DNA from: Streptomyces filamentosus | Lineage (GTDB): Bacteria; Actinomycetota; Actinomycetes; Streptomycetales; Streptomycetaceae | Length of the DNA: 64,000 bases | Assembly (NCBI RefSeq): GCF_014654895.1 | Contig: NZ_BNBE01000001.1 | Location: 806,001 to 870,000 of the forward strand | Direction: 5' to 3' | Shown: positions 9,615 to 19,878 of the stretch, one piece after another | How the letters are laid out: the number at the start of each line of letters is the position of its first letter | Numbering within the stretch: position 1 is the stretch's first letter | The notes under the pieces: generated by a model | What the model was told of the DNA's origin: nothing | The model's input: only the letters and a program-made list of their open reading frames with translations | Databases searched by the model: none | Made by a program: the position numbers and the translations under genes

Positions 9615-9896
9615 ATGGCTGAGCGCCGCGTCAACGTCGGTTGGGCCGAGGGCCTGCACGCCCGCCCCGCCTCCATCTTCGTCCGTGCCGCCACGGCCTC
9701 CGGTGTCCCGGTGACCATCGCCAAGGCCGACGGCAACCCGGTGAACGCCGCCTCCATGCTCGCGGTGCTCGGCCTGGGCGCGCAGGGCGGCGAGGAGATC
9801 GTGCTCGCGTCGGACGCCGAGGGCGCCGAGGCCGCACTGGACCGCCTCGCCCGGCTGGTCGCCGAGGGCCTGGACGAGCTCCCCGAGACGGTCTGA
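9615..9896 (+). CDS. ptsH: HPr phosphocarrier protein of the PTS
   Basis: A 93-residue HPr that relays phosphate from enzyme I to sugar-specific IIA proteins in the cytosol. The active-site His15 sits in GLHARPAS, and Ser47 lies in NAASMLAVLGLGA, the region of the regulatory serine of Firmicutes HPr. The flanking residues differ from the kinase-recognised Firmicutes sequence. The ATG at 9615 is chosen because the HPr fold starts at once; the upstream open frame is not protein-like. It stands alone and ends in a strong hairpin at 9920. Confidence 0.96.
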   Translation: MAERRVNVGWAEGLHARPASIFVRAATASGVPVTIAKADGNPVNAASMLAVLGLGAQGGEEIVLASDAEGAEAALDRLARLVAEGLDELPETV

Positions 9897-9919
9897 CCCG
9901 GCGGGTCGCTCCTCTCTTC

Positions 9920-9970
9920 CCGGACGGCCGTGTCCCCGGAATTCCCGGCGGACGCGGCCGTCCGGCTTTT
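9920..9970. terminator. Terminator of ptsH (16-bp stem)
   Basis: CCGGACGGCCGTGTCC (9920-9935) pairs with GGACGCGGCCGTCCGG (9950-9965), allowing one G-T wobble, and is followed by CTTTT. It lies 23 bases after the ptsH stop, between convergent ptsH and the gntR-type gene, and may serve both. Confidence 0.85.
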
Positions 9971-10048
9971 CCAGAAGCGCGAATTTCCTTTTTCCGGGCA
10001 GCGCGAAGAAGCCCCCGGAATTCCTATTCTTTGTATACGGCGCCCGTG

Positions 10049-10732
10049 TTAATTCCGGACGCTCGCCGTGTTGACGGCATGTTGCGAAACCCTCACGCGG
10101 CCCCGCTCGTACCTTTTCAGCCGGTGCAGCGGCAGGGCGCGCTCGGCGTGCAGGGCGGTCAGCGCGCGGGCCCGCTCGGCGTCCCCGCGCGCGATGGCGT
10201 CGACGATCGCGCCGTGCTCGGCCCAGACGTCCACCGGCCGGTCCGGCCGGTCCACCGCGTACATCCAGGCGATCTTGTGCCGCAGCTGGGTGAGCAGGGC
10301 GGTGAGCGCCGGGCTGCCGGACGCCTGCGCGAGCGTCTCGTGGAACCAGCCGCCGAGCGCCCTCAGGTCCTCCTCCTGCCCCCTGCGGGCCCGCTCCTGC
10401 CCCAGCCTGACCAGGCCGCGCAGCACCTTGAGGTGGGCCTCGGTGCGCCGCTGGGCCGCGCGGGCGGCACCGAGCGGTTCGAGCAGCGCCCGTACGTCGA
10501 GGAGGTCGGCGGCCTCCTGGTCGGTGGGTTCGGCGACCTGGGCGCCCGCGTGCCGGCGGCTGACGACGAAGCCCTCGGACTCCAGGGTGCGCAGGGCCTC
10601 GCGGACCGGGACGCGGGAGACCCCGTAGCGGCGGGCGAGCTGGTCCTCGGTCAGCCGGCTGCCGGGCCCGAAGACCCCCGAGACGATGTCGTCCCGGATC
10701 GCCGTGCATACCGATTGCGCGGGAACCCGCAT
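10049..10732 (-). CDS. GntR-family transcriptional regulator (FCD type)
   Basis: A 227-residue regulator. The winged helix-turn-helix spans about residues 10-75 (DQLARRYGVSRVPVREALRTLESEGFV), followed by an all-helical FCD effector domain that in relatives binds organic acids via His/Asp and a metal (LLEPLGAARAA, WFHETLAQASGSPAL, EHGAIVDAIARGD). The ATG at 10732 has GGAGG six bases upstream and is preferred over an in-frame GTG at 10762. It faces ptsH. Both flanks are unusually rich in GGAATTCC palindromes, which might be its binding sites. Confidence 0.88.
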   Translation of the reverse strand: MRVPAQSVCTAIRDDIVSGVFGPGSRLTEDQLARRYGVSRVPVREALRTLESEGFVVSRRHAGAQVAEPTDQEAADLLDVRALLEPLGAARAAQRRTEAHLKVLRGLVRLGQERARRGQEEDLRALGGWFHETLAQASGSPALTALLTQLRHKIAWMYAVDRPDRPVDVWAEHGAIVDAIARGDAERARALTALHAERALPLHRLKRYERGRVRVSQHAVNTASVRN

Positions 10733-10853
10733 GTCCGACCTCCGTTTTCGCTCCGCGCGCACCGAATTCGAGCGGCGCGTCCTGCGCGACTCTATTGCAG
10801 TGTGCCGGAAATTCCGATGCCCCCTCGGAATTCCTCCGGTCCGCGGGCAGCGA

Positions 10854-10886
10854 AAAGGCCCCGGCTCACCAGGAGCCGGGGCCTTT
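10854..10886 (-). terminator. Terminator of the M23 peptidase gene
   Basis: A perfect 14-bp stem (AAAGGCCCCGGCTC with GAGCCGGGGCCTTT), five-base loop, followed on the minus strand by a T-run (CCTTTTCG). It lies 25 bases beyond the peptidase stop. Confidence 0.88.
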
Positions 10887-10911
10887 CGCCGCGAAGGGGG
10901 CGCGCGGAGGG

Positions 10912-11682
10912 TCAGAGGCTGACGCCGCGGGCGCGGAGGTACGCGATGGGGTTGATGTCGGAGCCGTACTCGGCGGTGGTCCGGGCCTCGAAGTGGAGGT
11001 GCGGGCCGGTGGAGTTGCCGGTCGAGCCGGAGACGCCTATCTGCTGGCCGGGCTCGACGCTCTGGCCGACGTAGACGCCGATCGACGACAGGTGCCCGTA
11101 CTGGGTGTAGGTGCCGTCGTTCATCCGGATGACGATGTTGTTGCCGTACGCGCCGCCCCAGCCGGCCTCGACGACGGTGCCGGAGCCGACGGAGACGACC
11201 GTGCTGCCGTAGGCGGCGTGGAAGTCGATGCCGGAGTGGCTGCCGGAGGACCAGAGCGAGCCACCGGTCTTGTAGCCGGTGGAGACGTACGAGCCGGCGA
11301 CCGGGAGGTTGAAGGAGGCGAGGCGGCGGCGCTCGGCCTCGCGGGCAGCGCGCTCCTTGGCCTCGCGGATCTCCTGGGCGCGGGCCTCGGCCTTGCGCTT
11401 CGCCTCGGCGCGCGCCCTGGCCCGGGCCTCGGCCTCGGCGGCCTCCTGCTCCTGGGCGGCGGCCTGCGCGCTGACCTGGTCGGCGAGGGACTCGTCGGCG
11501 ATGACCCGGGTCAGGCCGGTGTCCTCGGGGGAGCGGTCGCCCGTGTCCGCGGCGAGCGCCGGGGAGGCGAGGGTGCCGACGACACCGGTGGTGGCGAGTG
11601 CGGCGACACCGGCGACGCCGGCGCTGCGGCGAGCCAGTCGGCTCGCACCACGATGCTTCCCGGTGGCACGGGTGAACGCCAA
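10912..11682 (-). CDS. Secreted M23 (LytM) family cell-wall endopeptidase
   Basis: A 256-residue exported peptidoglycan hydrolase. A signal peptide covers about residues 1-45 (hydrophobic AGVAGVAALATTGVVGTLA, cleavage near ALA-AD). A charged Ala/Glu/Arg coiled coil spans about 65-122, and a C-terminal M23 domain follows. The zinc site is visible as His149 and Asp153 (HSGID) and the HLH motif at 228-230, with His197 in YGHLSS. The start is TTG at 11682 with GGAAAGGA just upstream; the N-terminus resembles other Streptomyces members. A ydaO-type riboswitch sits immediately upstream, so expression is likely tied to c-di-AMP. Confidence 0.93.
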   Translation of the reverse strand: MAFTRATGKHRGASRLARRSAGVAGVAALATTGVVGTLASPALAADTGDRSPEDTGLTRVIADESLADQVSAQAAAQEQEAAEAEARARARAEAKRKAEARAQEIREAKERAAREAERRRLASFNLPVAGSYVSTGYKTGGSLWSSGSHSGIDFHAAYGSTVVSVGSGTVVEAGWGGAYGNNIVIRMNDGTYTQYGHLSSIGVYVGQSVEPGQQIGVSGSTGNSTGPHLHFEARTTAEYGSDINPIAYLRARGVSL

Positions 11683-11701
11683 GACGGTTCCTTTCCTTCC
11701 T

Positions 11702-11845
11702 TCTCGCCTACCGGGTTAGCTGACGGGTTCGGAGCAGGAAGGTCTCCTACGGACCCCTCCGCGCGGCGAAGGCGTCCGATTCACCCCAGGGACTTCATGG
11801 GTCCCCGGCTCCCCAGGCTCGCGCCTGACGGGGACTCGGCGATGG
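11702..11845 (-). promoter_or_regulatory. ydaO/yuaA-type c-di-AMP riboswitch
   Basis: On the minus strand the leader carries the conserved blocks of this class in order: GCCGAGTCC at the 5' side, GGGGAGCCGGGGACCC, GGGGTGAATCGG, a GC stem around CCGCGCGGAGG, then GAACCCGTCAGCTAACC with GGTAGGCGA at the 3' side. TCGCC (11838-11842) and GGCGA (11704-11708) close the P1 stem. In Streptomyces this class is known upstream of resuscitation-promoting factors and other wall hydrolases, where c-di-AMP lowers expression. It ends about 20 bases before the peptidase start. Confidence 0.9.
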
Positions 11846-11896
11846 CTGTCCGGTTGCCGCGGGTGCGGCGCGTGCGTCGGTCGGACAGCCGGACCG

Positions 11897-11926
11897 ACGC
11901 TAGGCCGGACGGATGTCAATCGCCAA
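11897..11926 (-). promoter_or_regulatory. Candidate vegetative promoter for riboswitch-M23 unit
   Basis: On the minus strand TTGGCG (11921-11926) and TAGCGT (11897-11902) are separated by 18 bases, a fair HrdB-type match, and lie about 50 bases before the riboswitch. An overlapping TTGACA (from 11919 downward) offers an alternative -35. Confidence 0.45.
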
Positions 11927-11992
11927 ACAGACGCGCTGATTTGTAAGACATGCCACAGGGCATACGATCACCCTTAAGTCCATAACGGACAA

Positions 11993-12034
11993 AGCGGAGG
12001 TCTCCGATGCTTCGGGGCATCGGAGACCTCCGCT
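11993..12034. terminator. 18-bp perfect hairpin after the M16 operon
   Basis: AGCGGAGGTCTCCGATGC and its exact complement flank a six-base TTCGGG loop. On the minus strand it ends the M16 pair (stop at 12061) and is followed by GCTTTGTCC. Confidence 0.88.
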
Positions 12035-12060
12035 CGGCTCCTCGCGGACCGGACGGCGGG

Positions 12061-13455
12061 TCAGCTCACCACGGTCACGTCGCCGATGCCGAGGGCCCGC
12101 ACCGGCTCCTCGATCTGCGAGGCGTCGCCCACCAGGACGGTCACCAGCCGGTCCACCGGGAAGGCGCTCACCACGGCGGCCGTGGCCTCGACCGTGCCGG
12201 TCTCGGCGAGCCGCGCGTACAGGCGTCCCTGGTAGTCGTCCGGCAGGTGCTGCTCGACCTGGTCGGAGAGGGTCGCGGCGACCGAGGCGGCCGTCTCGTA
12301 CTTGAGCGGGGCCACGCCCACCAGGTTCTGCACGGCGACGTCCCTCTCGGCGTCGGTCAGACCGCCCTCCGCCAGGGTCCTGAGCACCTGCCAGAGGTCC
12401 TCCAGGGCCGGACCGGTATTGGGGGTGTCCACCGAGCCGCTGATGGCGAGCATCGAGGCGCCGTGGCCCTCGCCGTCGGAGCGGAGCACCTGCCCGAAGG
12501 CGCGCACGCCGTACGTGTACCCCTTCTCCTCCCGCAGGACGGCGTCCAGACGGGACGTCAGGGTGCCGCCGAGGCAGTAGACGCCGAGGACCTGCGCCGC
12601 CCACACGGCGTCGTGCCGGTCCGGGCCGATCCGGCCGATGAGCAGCTGGGTCTGCACGGCCCCGGGGCGGTCGACGATGACGACCCGTCCGGTGTCGTCG
12701 GCGGTCAGCGGCTCCATCGGGCGCGGCGCGGCCGGCTTGCCGGTCCAGCCGCCGAGGGTCTCGGCGAGGATCGCGTCCAGGTCGACGCCGGCGAGGTCGC
12801 CGACGACGACCGCGGTGGCGGAGGCGGGCCGCACGTGCGCGTCGTAGAAGGCGCGGACGGCGGCGGCGTCGATGGCCTCCACGGTCTCCTTGGTGCCCTG
12901 GCGGGGCCGGGAGATGCGGGTGGCGGCCGGGAAGAGCTCCTTGTAGAGCTGCTTGGCCGCGCGGCGGCCCGGGTTGGCGGCCTCGTGCGGGATCTCGTCC
13001 AGCCGGTTGGCCACCAGGCGCTTGACCTCGTCGGCGTCGAAGGCCGGGGAGACCAGGGCCTCGGCGACGAGGCCGAGCGCCTTGCGGAGCCGGGAGACCG
13101 GGACCTCCAGGGAGACCCGGACGCCGGGGTGGTCGGCGTGCGCGTCGAGGGTGGCGCCGCAGCGCTCCAGCTCGGCCGCGAACTCCTCGGCGCCGCGCTC
13201 GATGGTCCCCTCGGAGAGGGCGCGCGCCATGATCGTGGCGACGCCGTCGAGGCCCTCGGGCTCGGCGTCCAGGGGGGCGTCGAGGAAGATCTCGACGGCG
13301 ACGACCTGCTGGCCGGGGCGGTGGCAGCGCAGCACCGTCAGGCCGTTGTCGAGCGCGCCGCGCTCGGGGGCCGGGAAGGCCCAGGGGCGGGCCGCGCCGG
13401 GCTGCGGCTGGGGGTGGAACTCCATGCTGGTCAGGGACTCGGCGGCGTCGGTCAC
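12061..13455 (-). CDS. M16-family peptidase homologue lacking the zinc motif
   Basis: A 464-residue pitrilysin-fold protein. Where active M16 enzymes carry HxxEH, this one reads LDGVATIMARALSEGT, so it cannot bind the catalytic zinc. The C-terminal half keeps R/Y-type substrate motifs (LREEKGYTYGVRAFGQ). It resembles the inactive partner of two-subunit M16B peptidases. The GTG at 13455 overlaps the stop of the upstream active subunit by four bases (GTGA), so synthesis is coupled and a heterodimer is likely. An internal ATG at 13425 is an alternative start. Confidence 0.9.
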   Translation of the reverse strand: MTDAAESLTSMEFHPQPQPGAARPWAFPAPERGALDNGLTVLRCHRPGQQVVAVEIFLDAPLDAEPEGLDGVATIMARALSEGTIERGAEEFAAELERCGATLDAHADHPGVRVSLEVPVSRLRKALGLVAEALVSPAFDADEVKRLVANRLDEIPHEAANPGRRAAKQLYKELFPAATRISRPRQGTKETVEAIDAAAVRAFYDAHVRPASATAVVVGDLAGVDLDAILAETLGGWTGKPAAPRPMEPLTADDTGRVVIVDRPGAVQTQLLIGRIGPDRHDAVWAAQVLGVYCLGGTLTSRLDAVLREEKGYTYGVRAFGQVLRSDGEGHGASMLAISGSVDTPNTGPALEDLWQVLRTLAEGGLTDAERDVAVQNLVGVAPLKYETAASVAATLSDQVEQHLPDDYQGRLYARLAETGTVEATAAVVSAFPVDRLVTVLVGDASQIEEPVRALGIGDVTVVS

Positions 13456-14801
13456 TGGTCGGCTCCTTCTTCGTCGTCGCCGTCGGCGCTGTCTTCGGTG
13501 GCCACCGGCTCGTAGACCAGTACCGCGCGGTTGTCGGGGCGCAGCCGGGCCGCGGCGACCTCCCGCACCTCCTCCGCGGTGACGGAGAGGACGCGGTCGA
13601 CGGCGGTCAGGGCGAGCTGCGGGTCGCCGAACAGCACGGCGAAGCGGCACAGTTCGTCCGCGCGGCCGGCGACGGTGCCGAGCCGGTCGAGCCACTCGCG
13701 CTCCAGCTGGGCCTGGGCGCGCTCCATCTCCTCCGCGGTCGGGCCCTCGGCGGCGAAGCGGGCCAGCTCCTCGTCGACGGCCGTCTCGACGTCGGGGACC
13801 TCGACGCCGCCGGAGGTCTTGACGTCCAGCCAGCCGAGCGAGGGGGCGCCGGCGAGCCGCAGCAGGCCGAAGCCGGCGGCGACGGCGGTGCGGTCGCGGC
13901 GGACCAGCCGGTTGTGCAGGCGGGAGGACTCGCCGCCGCCGAGCACGGTGAGGGCGAGGTCGGCCGCGTCGCACGCGCGCGTGCCGTCCTCCGGCAGCCG
14001 GTAGGCCGCCATCAGGGCGCGGGCCGGGACGTCCTCGACGACGACCTCGCGCAGCTGGCCGCCGATGACGTCCGGCAGGCCGCCGTCGCGCGGGGCGGGC
14101 TTGCCGTCGTGGCCGGGGATGGAGCCGAAGTACTTCTCGATCCAGGCGAGCGTCCGCTCCGGGTCGATGTCGCCGACGACCGAGAGGACCGCGTTGTTGG
14201 GCGCGTAGTAGGTGCGGAAGAAGTTCCGCGCGTCCTCCAGGGTGGCCGCGTCCAGGTCCGCCATCGAGCCGATGGGGGTGTGGTGGTACGGGTGGCCCTC
14301 GGGGTACGCGAGGGCGGTGAGCCGCTCGAACGCGGTGCCGTAGGGCACGTTGTCGTACCGCTGGCGGCGCTCGTTCTTCACGACCTCCCGCTGGTTCTCC
14401 ATCGACTTGTCGTCGAGGGCGGCGAGCAGCGAGCCCATCCGGTCGGCCTCCAGCCAGAGCGCGAGCTCCAGCTGATGGGTCGGCATGGTCTCGAAGTAGT
14501 TGGTGCGCTCGAAGCTCGTGGTGCCGTTGAGGGAGCCGCCGGCGCCCTGGACGAGCTCGAAGTGCCCGTTGCCGTGGACCTGCTGCGAGCCCTGGAACAT
14601 CAGGTGCTCGAAGAGGTGGGCGAGGCCCGTGCGGCCCTCGGCCTCGTGACGGGAGCCGACGTCGTACCAGAGGCAGACCGCGGCGACCGGGGTCAGGTGG
14701 TCCTCGGAGAGCACCACGCGCAGGCCGTTCGCCAGCCGGTGCTCGGTCGCTGTCAGGCCGCCGGAGCCGGCCCCGGCCGTGGCCGTGTGACCCATGGGCA
14801 T
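13452..14801 (-). CDS. M16-family zinc metallopeptidase, catalytic subunit
   Basis: A 449-residue pitrilysin/processing-peptidase type enzyme. The inverted zinc motif is intact: His62, Glu65 and His66 in HLFEH, with the distal glutamate in the ENQREVVKNERRQR helix. The RLHNRLVRRD region is the usual C-terminal substrate-binding part. No signal peptide is seen, so it probably degrades short peptides in the cytosol. The ATG at 14801 has AAGGG six bases upstream. It is coupled to the zinc-less partner downstream through a GTGA overlap, a common arrangement for heterodimeric M16B peptidases. Confidence 0.94.
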   Translation of the reverse strand: MPMGHTATAGAGSGGLTATEHRLANGLRVVLSEDHLTPVAAVCLWYDVGSRHEAEGRTGLAHLFEHLMFQGSQQVHGNGHFELVQGAGGSLNGTTSFERTNYFETMPTHQLELALWLEADRMGSLLAALDDKSMENQREVVKNERRQRYDNVPYGTAFERLTALAYPEGHPYHHTPIGSMADLDAATLEDARNFFRTYYAPNNAVLSVVGDIDPERTLAWIEKYFGSIPGHDGKPAPRDGGLPDVIGGQLREVVVEDVPARALMAAYRLPEDGTRACDAADLALTVLGGGESSRLHNRLVRRDRTAVAAGFGLLRLAGAPSLGWLDVKTSGGVEVPDVETAVDEELARFAAEGPTAEEMERAQAQLEREWLDRLGTVAGRADELCRFAVLFGDPQLALTAVDRVLSVTAEEVREVAAARLRPDNRAVLVYEPVATEDSADGDDEEGADQ

Positions 14802-14899
14802 GTACGTCCCTTCGATCGCGATCGTGAAAAGTCCTGCCACTGTATGCAAGCGTGCCGACACCTGGCGAAGTTCCCGGCCACCTGATGTGTCCCTCGTCC

Positions 14900-14971
14900 G
14901 GGTCGGGGTCCGCGTCGTCGGTGACGCGGTCGACCGGGTCGGGGTCCGCGTTGTCGGTGGCACGGTCCACA
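14900..14971. repeat. Two 36-bp direct repeats upstream of parC
   Basis: Both units begin GGGTCGGGGTCCGCGT and differ at only a handful of positions. They lie head-to-tail in the divergent gap between the M16 operon and parC and do not encode anything evident. Confidence 0.7.
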
Positions 14972-15020
14972 ATGGTCCGCGTCAGACTCAAGCTTTGCCG
15001 GAGAAGGAGCCGCAGCCGCG

Positions 15021-17480
<2,460 letters not shown>

Positions 17481-17503
17481 CCGCCTCAGGCGCTCCCGTA
17501 CGG

Positions 17504-17545
17504 GACGAGGCCCCCGCTCCTTACGGAAGGAGCGGGGGCCTCGTC
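17504..17545. terminator. Bidirectional terminator, 19-bp perfect stem
   Basis: GACGAGGCCCCCGCTCCTT and its exact complement flank an ACGG loop between the convergent parC and TetR genes; it lies 23 bases after the parC stop. Confidence 0.9.
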
Positions 17546-17579
17546 GTGCCCGCGGCCCCGGTTTCGGGTGCGGGCCGCG

Positions 17580-18248
17580 TCAGGAGCGTGCGGCGCCGGG
17601 GGCGTACACCGCCTCGATGCCGGCGACGATCAGCCGCAGCCCCTCCTCGAAGCGCTCGTCGTACCCGGCGAAGATCTCCGCACCGGCCGCCGCCGCGAGG
17701 GGGTACGCGGCGAGGCGGCGGGCGCGCTCCTCGACGTCGAAGCCCTCCCGGGGCTCTCCGGGGAGGGACTCCGCGCCCTGCTCCTCGGTGACGAAGCCGA
17801 GCGTGTACATGTACGCCGTGGTGCTGGCCCGCACGGCCTCGCGCAGCGAGAACCCGGCGTCGACGAGGGCGCCGAGCTGGCGCTCCATGTCCCGGGCGTG
17901 GTCGGTGCCGGTGAACCGGGCGCCGCTGTAGACCTTGGCGCCGTCGCGGTAGCGCAGCAGCCCCGCGCGCAGGCCGCGGTTGGAGGTGAGCATCAGTTCC
18001 TGCCAGCTCGCCGTCCCGGCCGGGCGGGCGTCCGGGTCGGCGACCATCCGGCGGTACATGACGGTCGCCATCTCGTCGAGCAGGGCCTGCTTGTTCTTGA
18101 AGTGCCAGTACAGGGCCGGGGCCTGGACGTGCAGCTCCTGGGCGATGGCGCGGAGCGTGAGGCCCTCCAGACCGCGTTCGTTCAGCAGGTCGAGCGCGGT
18201 CTCCGCCACCTGGCCGGGGTCCAGCTTGGTCGTCTTCTTGGTCGCCAC
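17580..18248 (-). CDS. TetR-family repressor (TetR_C type)
   Basis: A 222-residue regulator. The helix-turn-helix lies at about residues 28-52 (TLRAIAQELHVQAPALYWHFKNKQALLD), matching the class that includes tetracycline repressors, followed by an all-helical ligand domain. It is divergent from a FAD-dependent aromatic hydroxylase. The 93-base gap holds two perfect 13-bp palindromes, so it very likely represses both itself and the hydroxylase, with an aromatic or polyketide ligand as inducer. The GTG at 18248 is the only start in frame near the conserved N-terminus. Confidence 0.9.
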   Translation of the reverse strand: MATKKTTKLDPGQVAETALDLLNERGLEGLTLRAIAQELHVQAPALYWHFKNKQALLDEMATVMYRRMVADPDARPAGTASWQELMLTSNRGLRAGLLRYRDGAKVYSGARFTGTDHARDMERQLGALVDAGFSLREAVRASTTAYMYTLGFVTEEQGAESLPGEPREGFDVEERARRLAAYPLAAAAGAEIFAGYDERFEEGLRLIVAGIEAVYAPGAARS

Positions 18249-18273
18249 CCCGTCACGGTATCCCCTTGACTCC

Positions 18274-18286
18274 TTAACGTCGTTAA
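18274..18286. promoter_or_regulatory. TetR operator 1 (TTAACGTCGTTAA)
   Basis: A perfect 13-bp palindrome about 26 bases before the TetR start. It shares the TTAAC-N3-GTTAA core with the second site. Confidence 0.75.
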
Positions 18287-18309
18287 AGAGATGCTGGGGA
18301 TGCCTGGAT

Positions 18310-18322
18310 TTAACAGTGTTAA
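18310..18322. promoter_or_regulatory. TetR operator 2 (TTAACAGTGTTAA)
   Basis: A second perfect 13-bp palindrome, 36 bases centre to centre from the first and 20 bases before the hydroxylase start. It is in position to block transcription of that gene. Confidence 0.75.
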
Positions 18323-18341
18323 GGACTGGAGGCGATCAGCC

Positions 18342-19871
18342 GTGCCCGAGGACAGGTCAGCCGCGCCCGAGGACAGGAACGGGAACACCAACACCGACAC
18401 CGACGTCGTCATCGCCGGCGCGGGCCCGACGGGGCTCGTGCTCGCCCTCGACCTCGCCCGCCGGGGCGTCCGCGCGCTGCTCCTGGAGCGCGCGGACGGC
18501 CTCTTCCCCGGCTCGCGCGGCAAGGGGCTCCAGCCCCGCAGTCAGGAGGTCCTGGACGACCTCGGGGTGCTGCCCGGGGTGCTCGCGGCGGGGAGCGCGT
18601 ACCCCCGGATGCTGGCCTGGGAGGGCACCGAGCGGCGCGGCGAGTGGGACATGATCGAGCGCTCGGAGCCCACCGAGCGGGTGCCGTACGCGAACACCCT
18701 GCTGATCCCCCAGTCCCGCACCCAGGAGCTGCTGTACGAGCGGCTGACGGCGCTCGGCGGCGGCGTCCGCTTCGGCACCGCGCTCACCGGCCTCCGCCAG
18801 GACGACGGGGGCGTGGAGGCGGAGCTGGGCACCGGGGAGACGGTCCGGGCCGCCTTCCTGGTCGGCGCCGACGGCGGCCGCTCCACCGTCCGCCGGGCCC
18901 TCGGCATCGGCATGACCGGCGAGACCGTGGACCCGCGCCCGATGCTCGTCGCCGACGTGCGGATCGCCCCGGGGGCGGTGGCCGACCGGGACCACTGGCA
19001 CGTCTGGCGGGCGCCGGACGGCGGGGTGGCGCTCTGCCCGCTGCCGGGCGACGGCGGCCTGTTCCAGCTCGCCGCCACCTTCGAGGACCCGGCCGCCCCG
19101 GTGGACACCACCCCGGAGGGCGTCCGCGCGCTGCTCGCGGCCCGCACCCCGCTGTCCCCCGACGAGATCGCGGAGGTCCCCTGGGCCTCGGACTACCGCG
19201 CCCGCGCGGCGCTGGCGGACCGCTTCCGGGAGGGCCGGGTCTTCCTCGCGGGCGACGCCGCCCACGTCCACTCCCCCGCCGGCGGCCAGGGCCTCAACAC
19301 CGGCGTCCAGGACGCGTACAACCTCGGCTGGAAACTCGCCCAGGTCCTGCGCCACGGCGCCCCCGCCGCGCTCCTCGACAGTTACGAGGCCGAGCGCCGC
19401 CCGGTCGCGGCGGACGTCCTGGGGCTCAGCACCCGCCTCCACCGCGCGACCGCCGACGGCGACGCGCCCCAGCGGGGCGGGGAGGTCCAGCAGCTCGGCC
19501 TCGGCTACCGGGGCTCGGCCCTCGCCGTGGACACCCGCCCCCGGACGCCCGGGGACGCCCTGCGCGCGGGCGACCGCGCCCCCGACGGCCCGTACGCCGG
19601 GGGACGCCTCTTCGACCTCTTCCGGGGCCCGCACTTCACCCTGCTCGCCGTCGGCACGGCCGCTCTCCCGGACGCCCTCCCGGAGCCGGTCCGCGCGGCC
19701 CGCCTCCCCGCCGACGAGGCGTACGGCACGGGCCTCTTCCTGATCCGCCCGGACGGTTACGTGGGTTGGGCCGGCGACCGCGCCGACGCGGGCCTCGACG
19801 CCTATCTGACGGCTCTCGGCCTGACCCGTGCGGCCGCGCCGAGAGCCGTACCGGAGGGCATGCCGGCCTGA
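18342..19871 (+). CDS. FAD-dependent aromatic hydroxylase (PheA/TfdB type)
   Basis: A 509-residue class A flavoprotein monooxygenase that would hydroxylate an aromatic substrate using NAD(P)H and O2. The dinucleotide-binding VIAGAGPTGLVLALDLARRG is near residue 24. The second FAD motif, FLAGDAAHVHSPAGGQGLNTG, and the following DAYNLGWKLA are intact, and a thioredoxin-like C-terminal domain follows. I place the start at GTG 18342, where GGAGG lies nine bases upstream; an in-frame ATG at 18291 would overlap the operators. Substrate is unknown: both polyketide tailoring and xenobiotic resistance are possible. It is divergent from, and presumably repressed by, the TetR gene. Confidence 0.88.
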   Translation: MPEDRSAAPEDRNGNTNTDTDVVIAGAGPTGLVLALDLARRGVRALLLERADGLFPGSRGKGLQPRSQEVLDDLGVLPGVLAAGSAYPRMLAWEGTERRGEWDMIERSEPTERVPYANTLLIPQSRTQELLYERLTALGGGVRFGTALTGLRQDDGGVEAELGTGETVRAAFLVGADGGRSTVRRALGIGMTGETVDPRPMLVADVRIAPGAVADRDHWHVWRAPDGGVALCPLPGDGGLFQLAATFEDPAAPVDTTPEGVRALLAARTPLSPDEIAEVPWASDYRARAALADRFREGRVFLAGDAAHVHSPAGGQGLNTGVQDAYNLGWKLAQVLRHGAPAALLDSYEAERRPVAADVLGLSTRLHRATADGDAPQRGGEVQQLGLGYRGSALAVDTRPRTPGDALRAGDRAPDGPYAGGRLFDLFRGPHFTLLAVGTAALPDALPEPVRAARLPADEAYGTGLFLIRPDGYVGWAGDRADAGLDAYLTALGLTRAAAPRAVPEGMPA

Positions 19872-19878
19872 GGGACGG

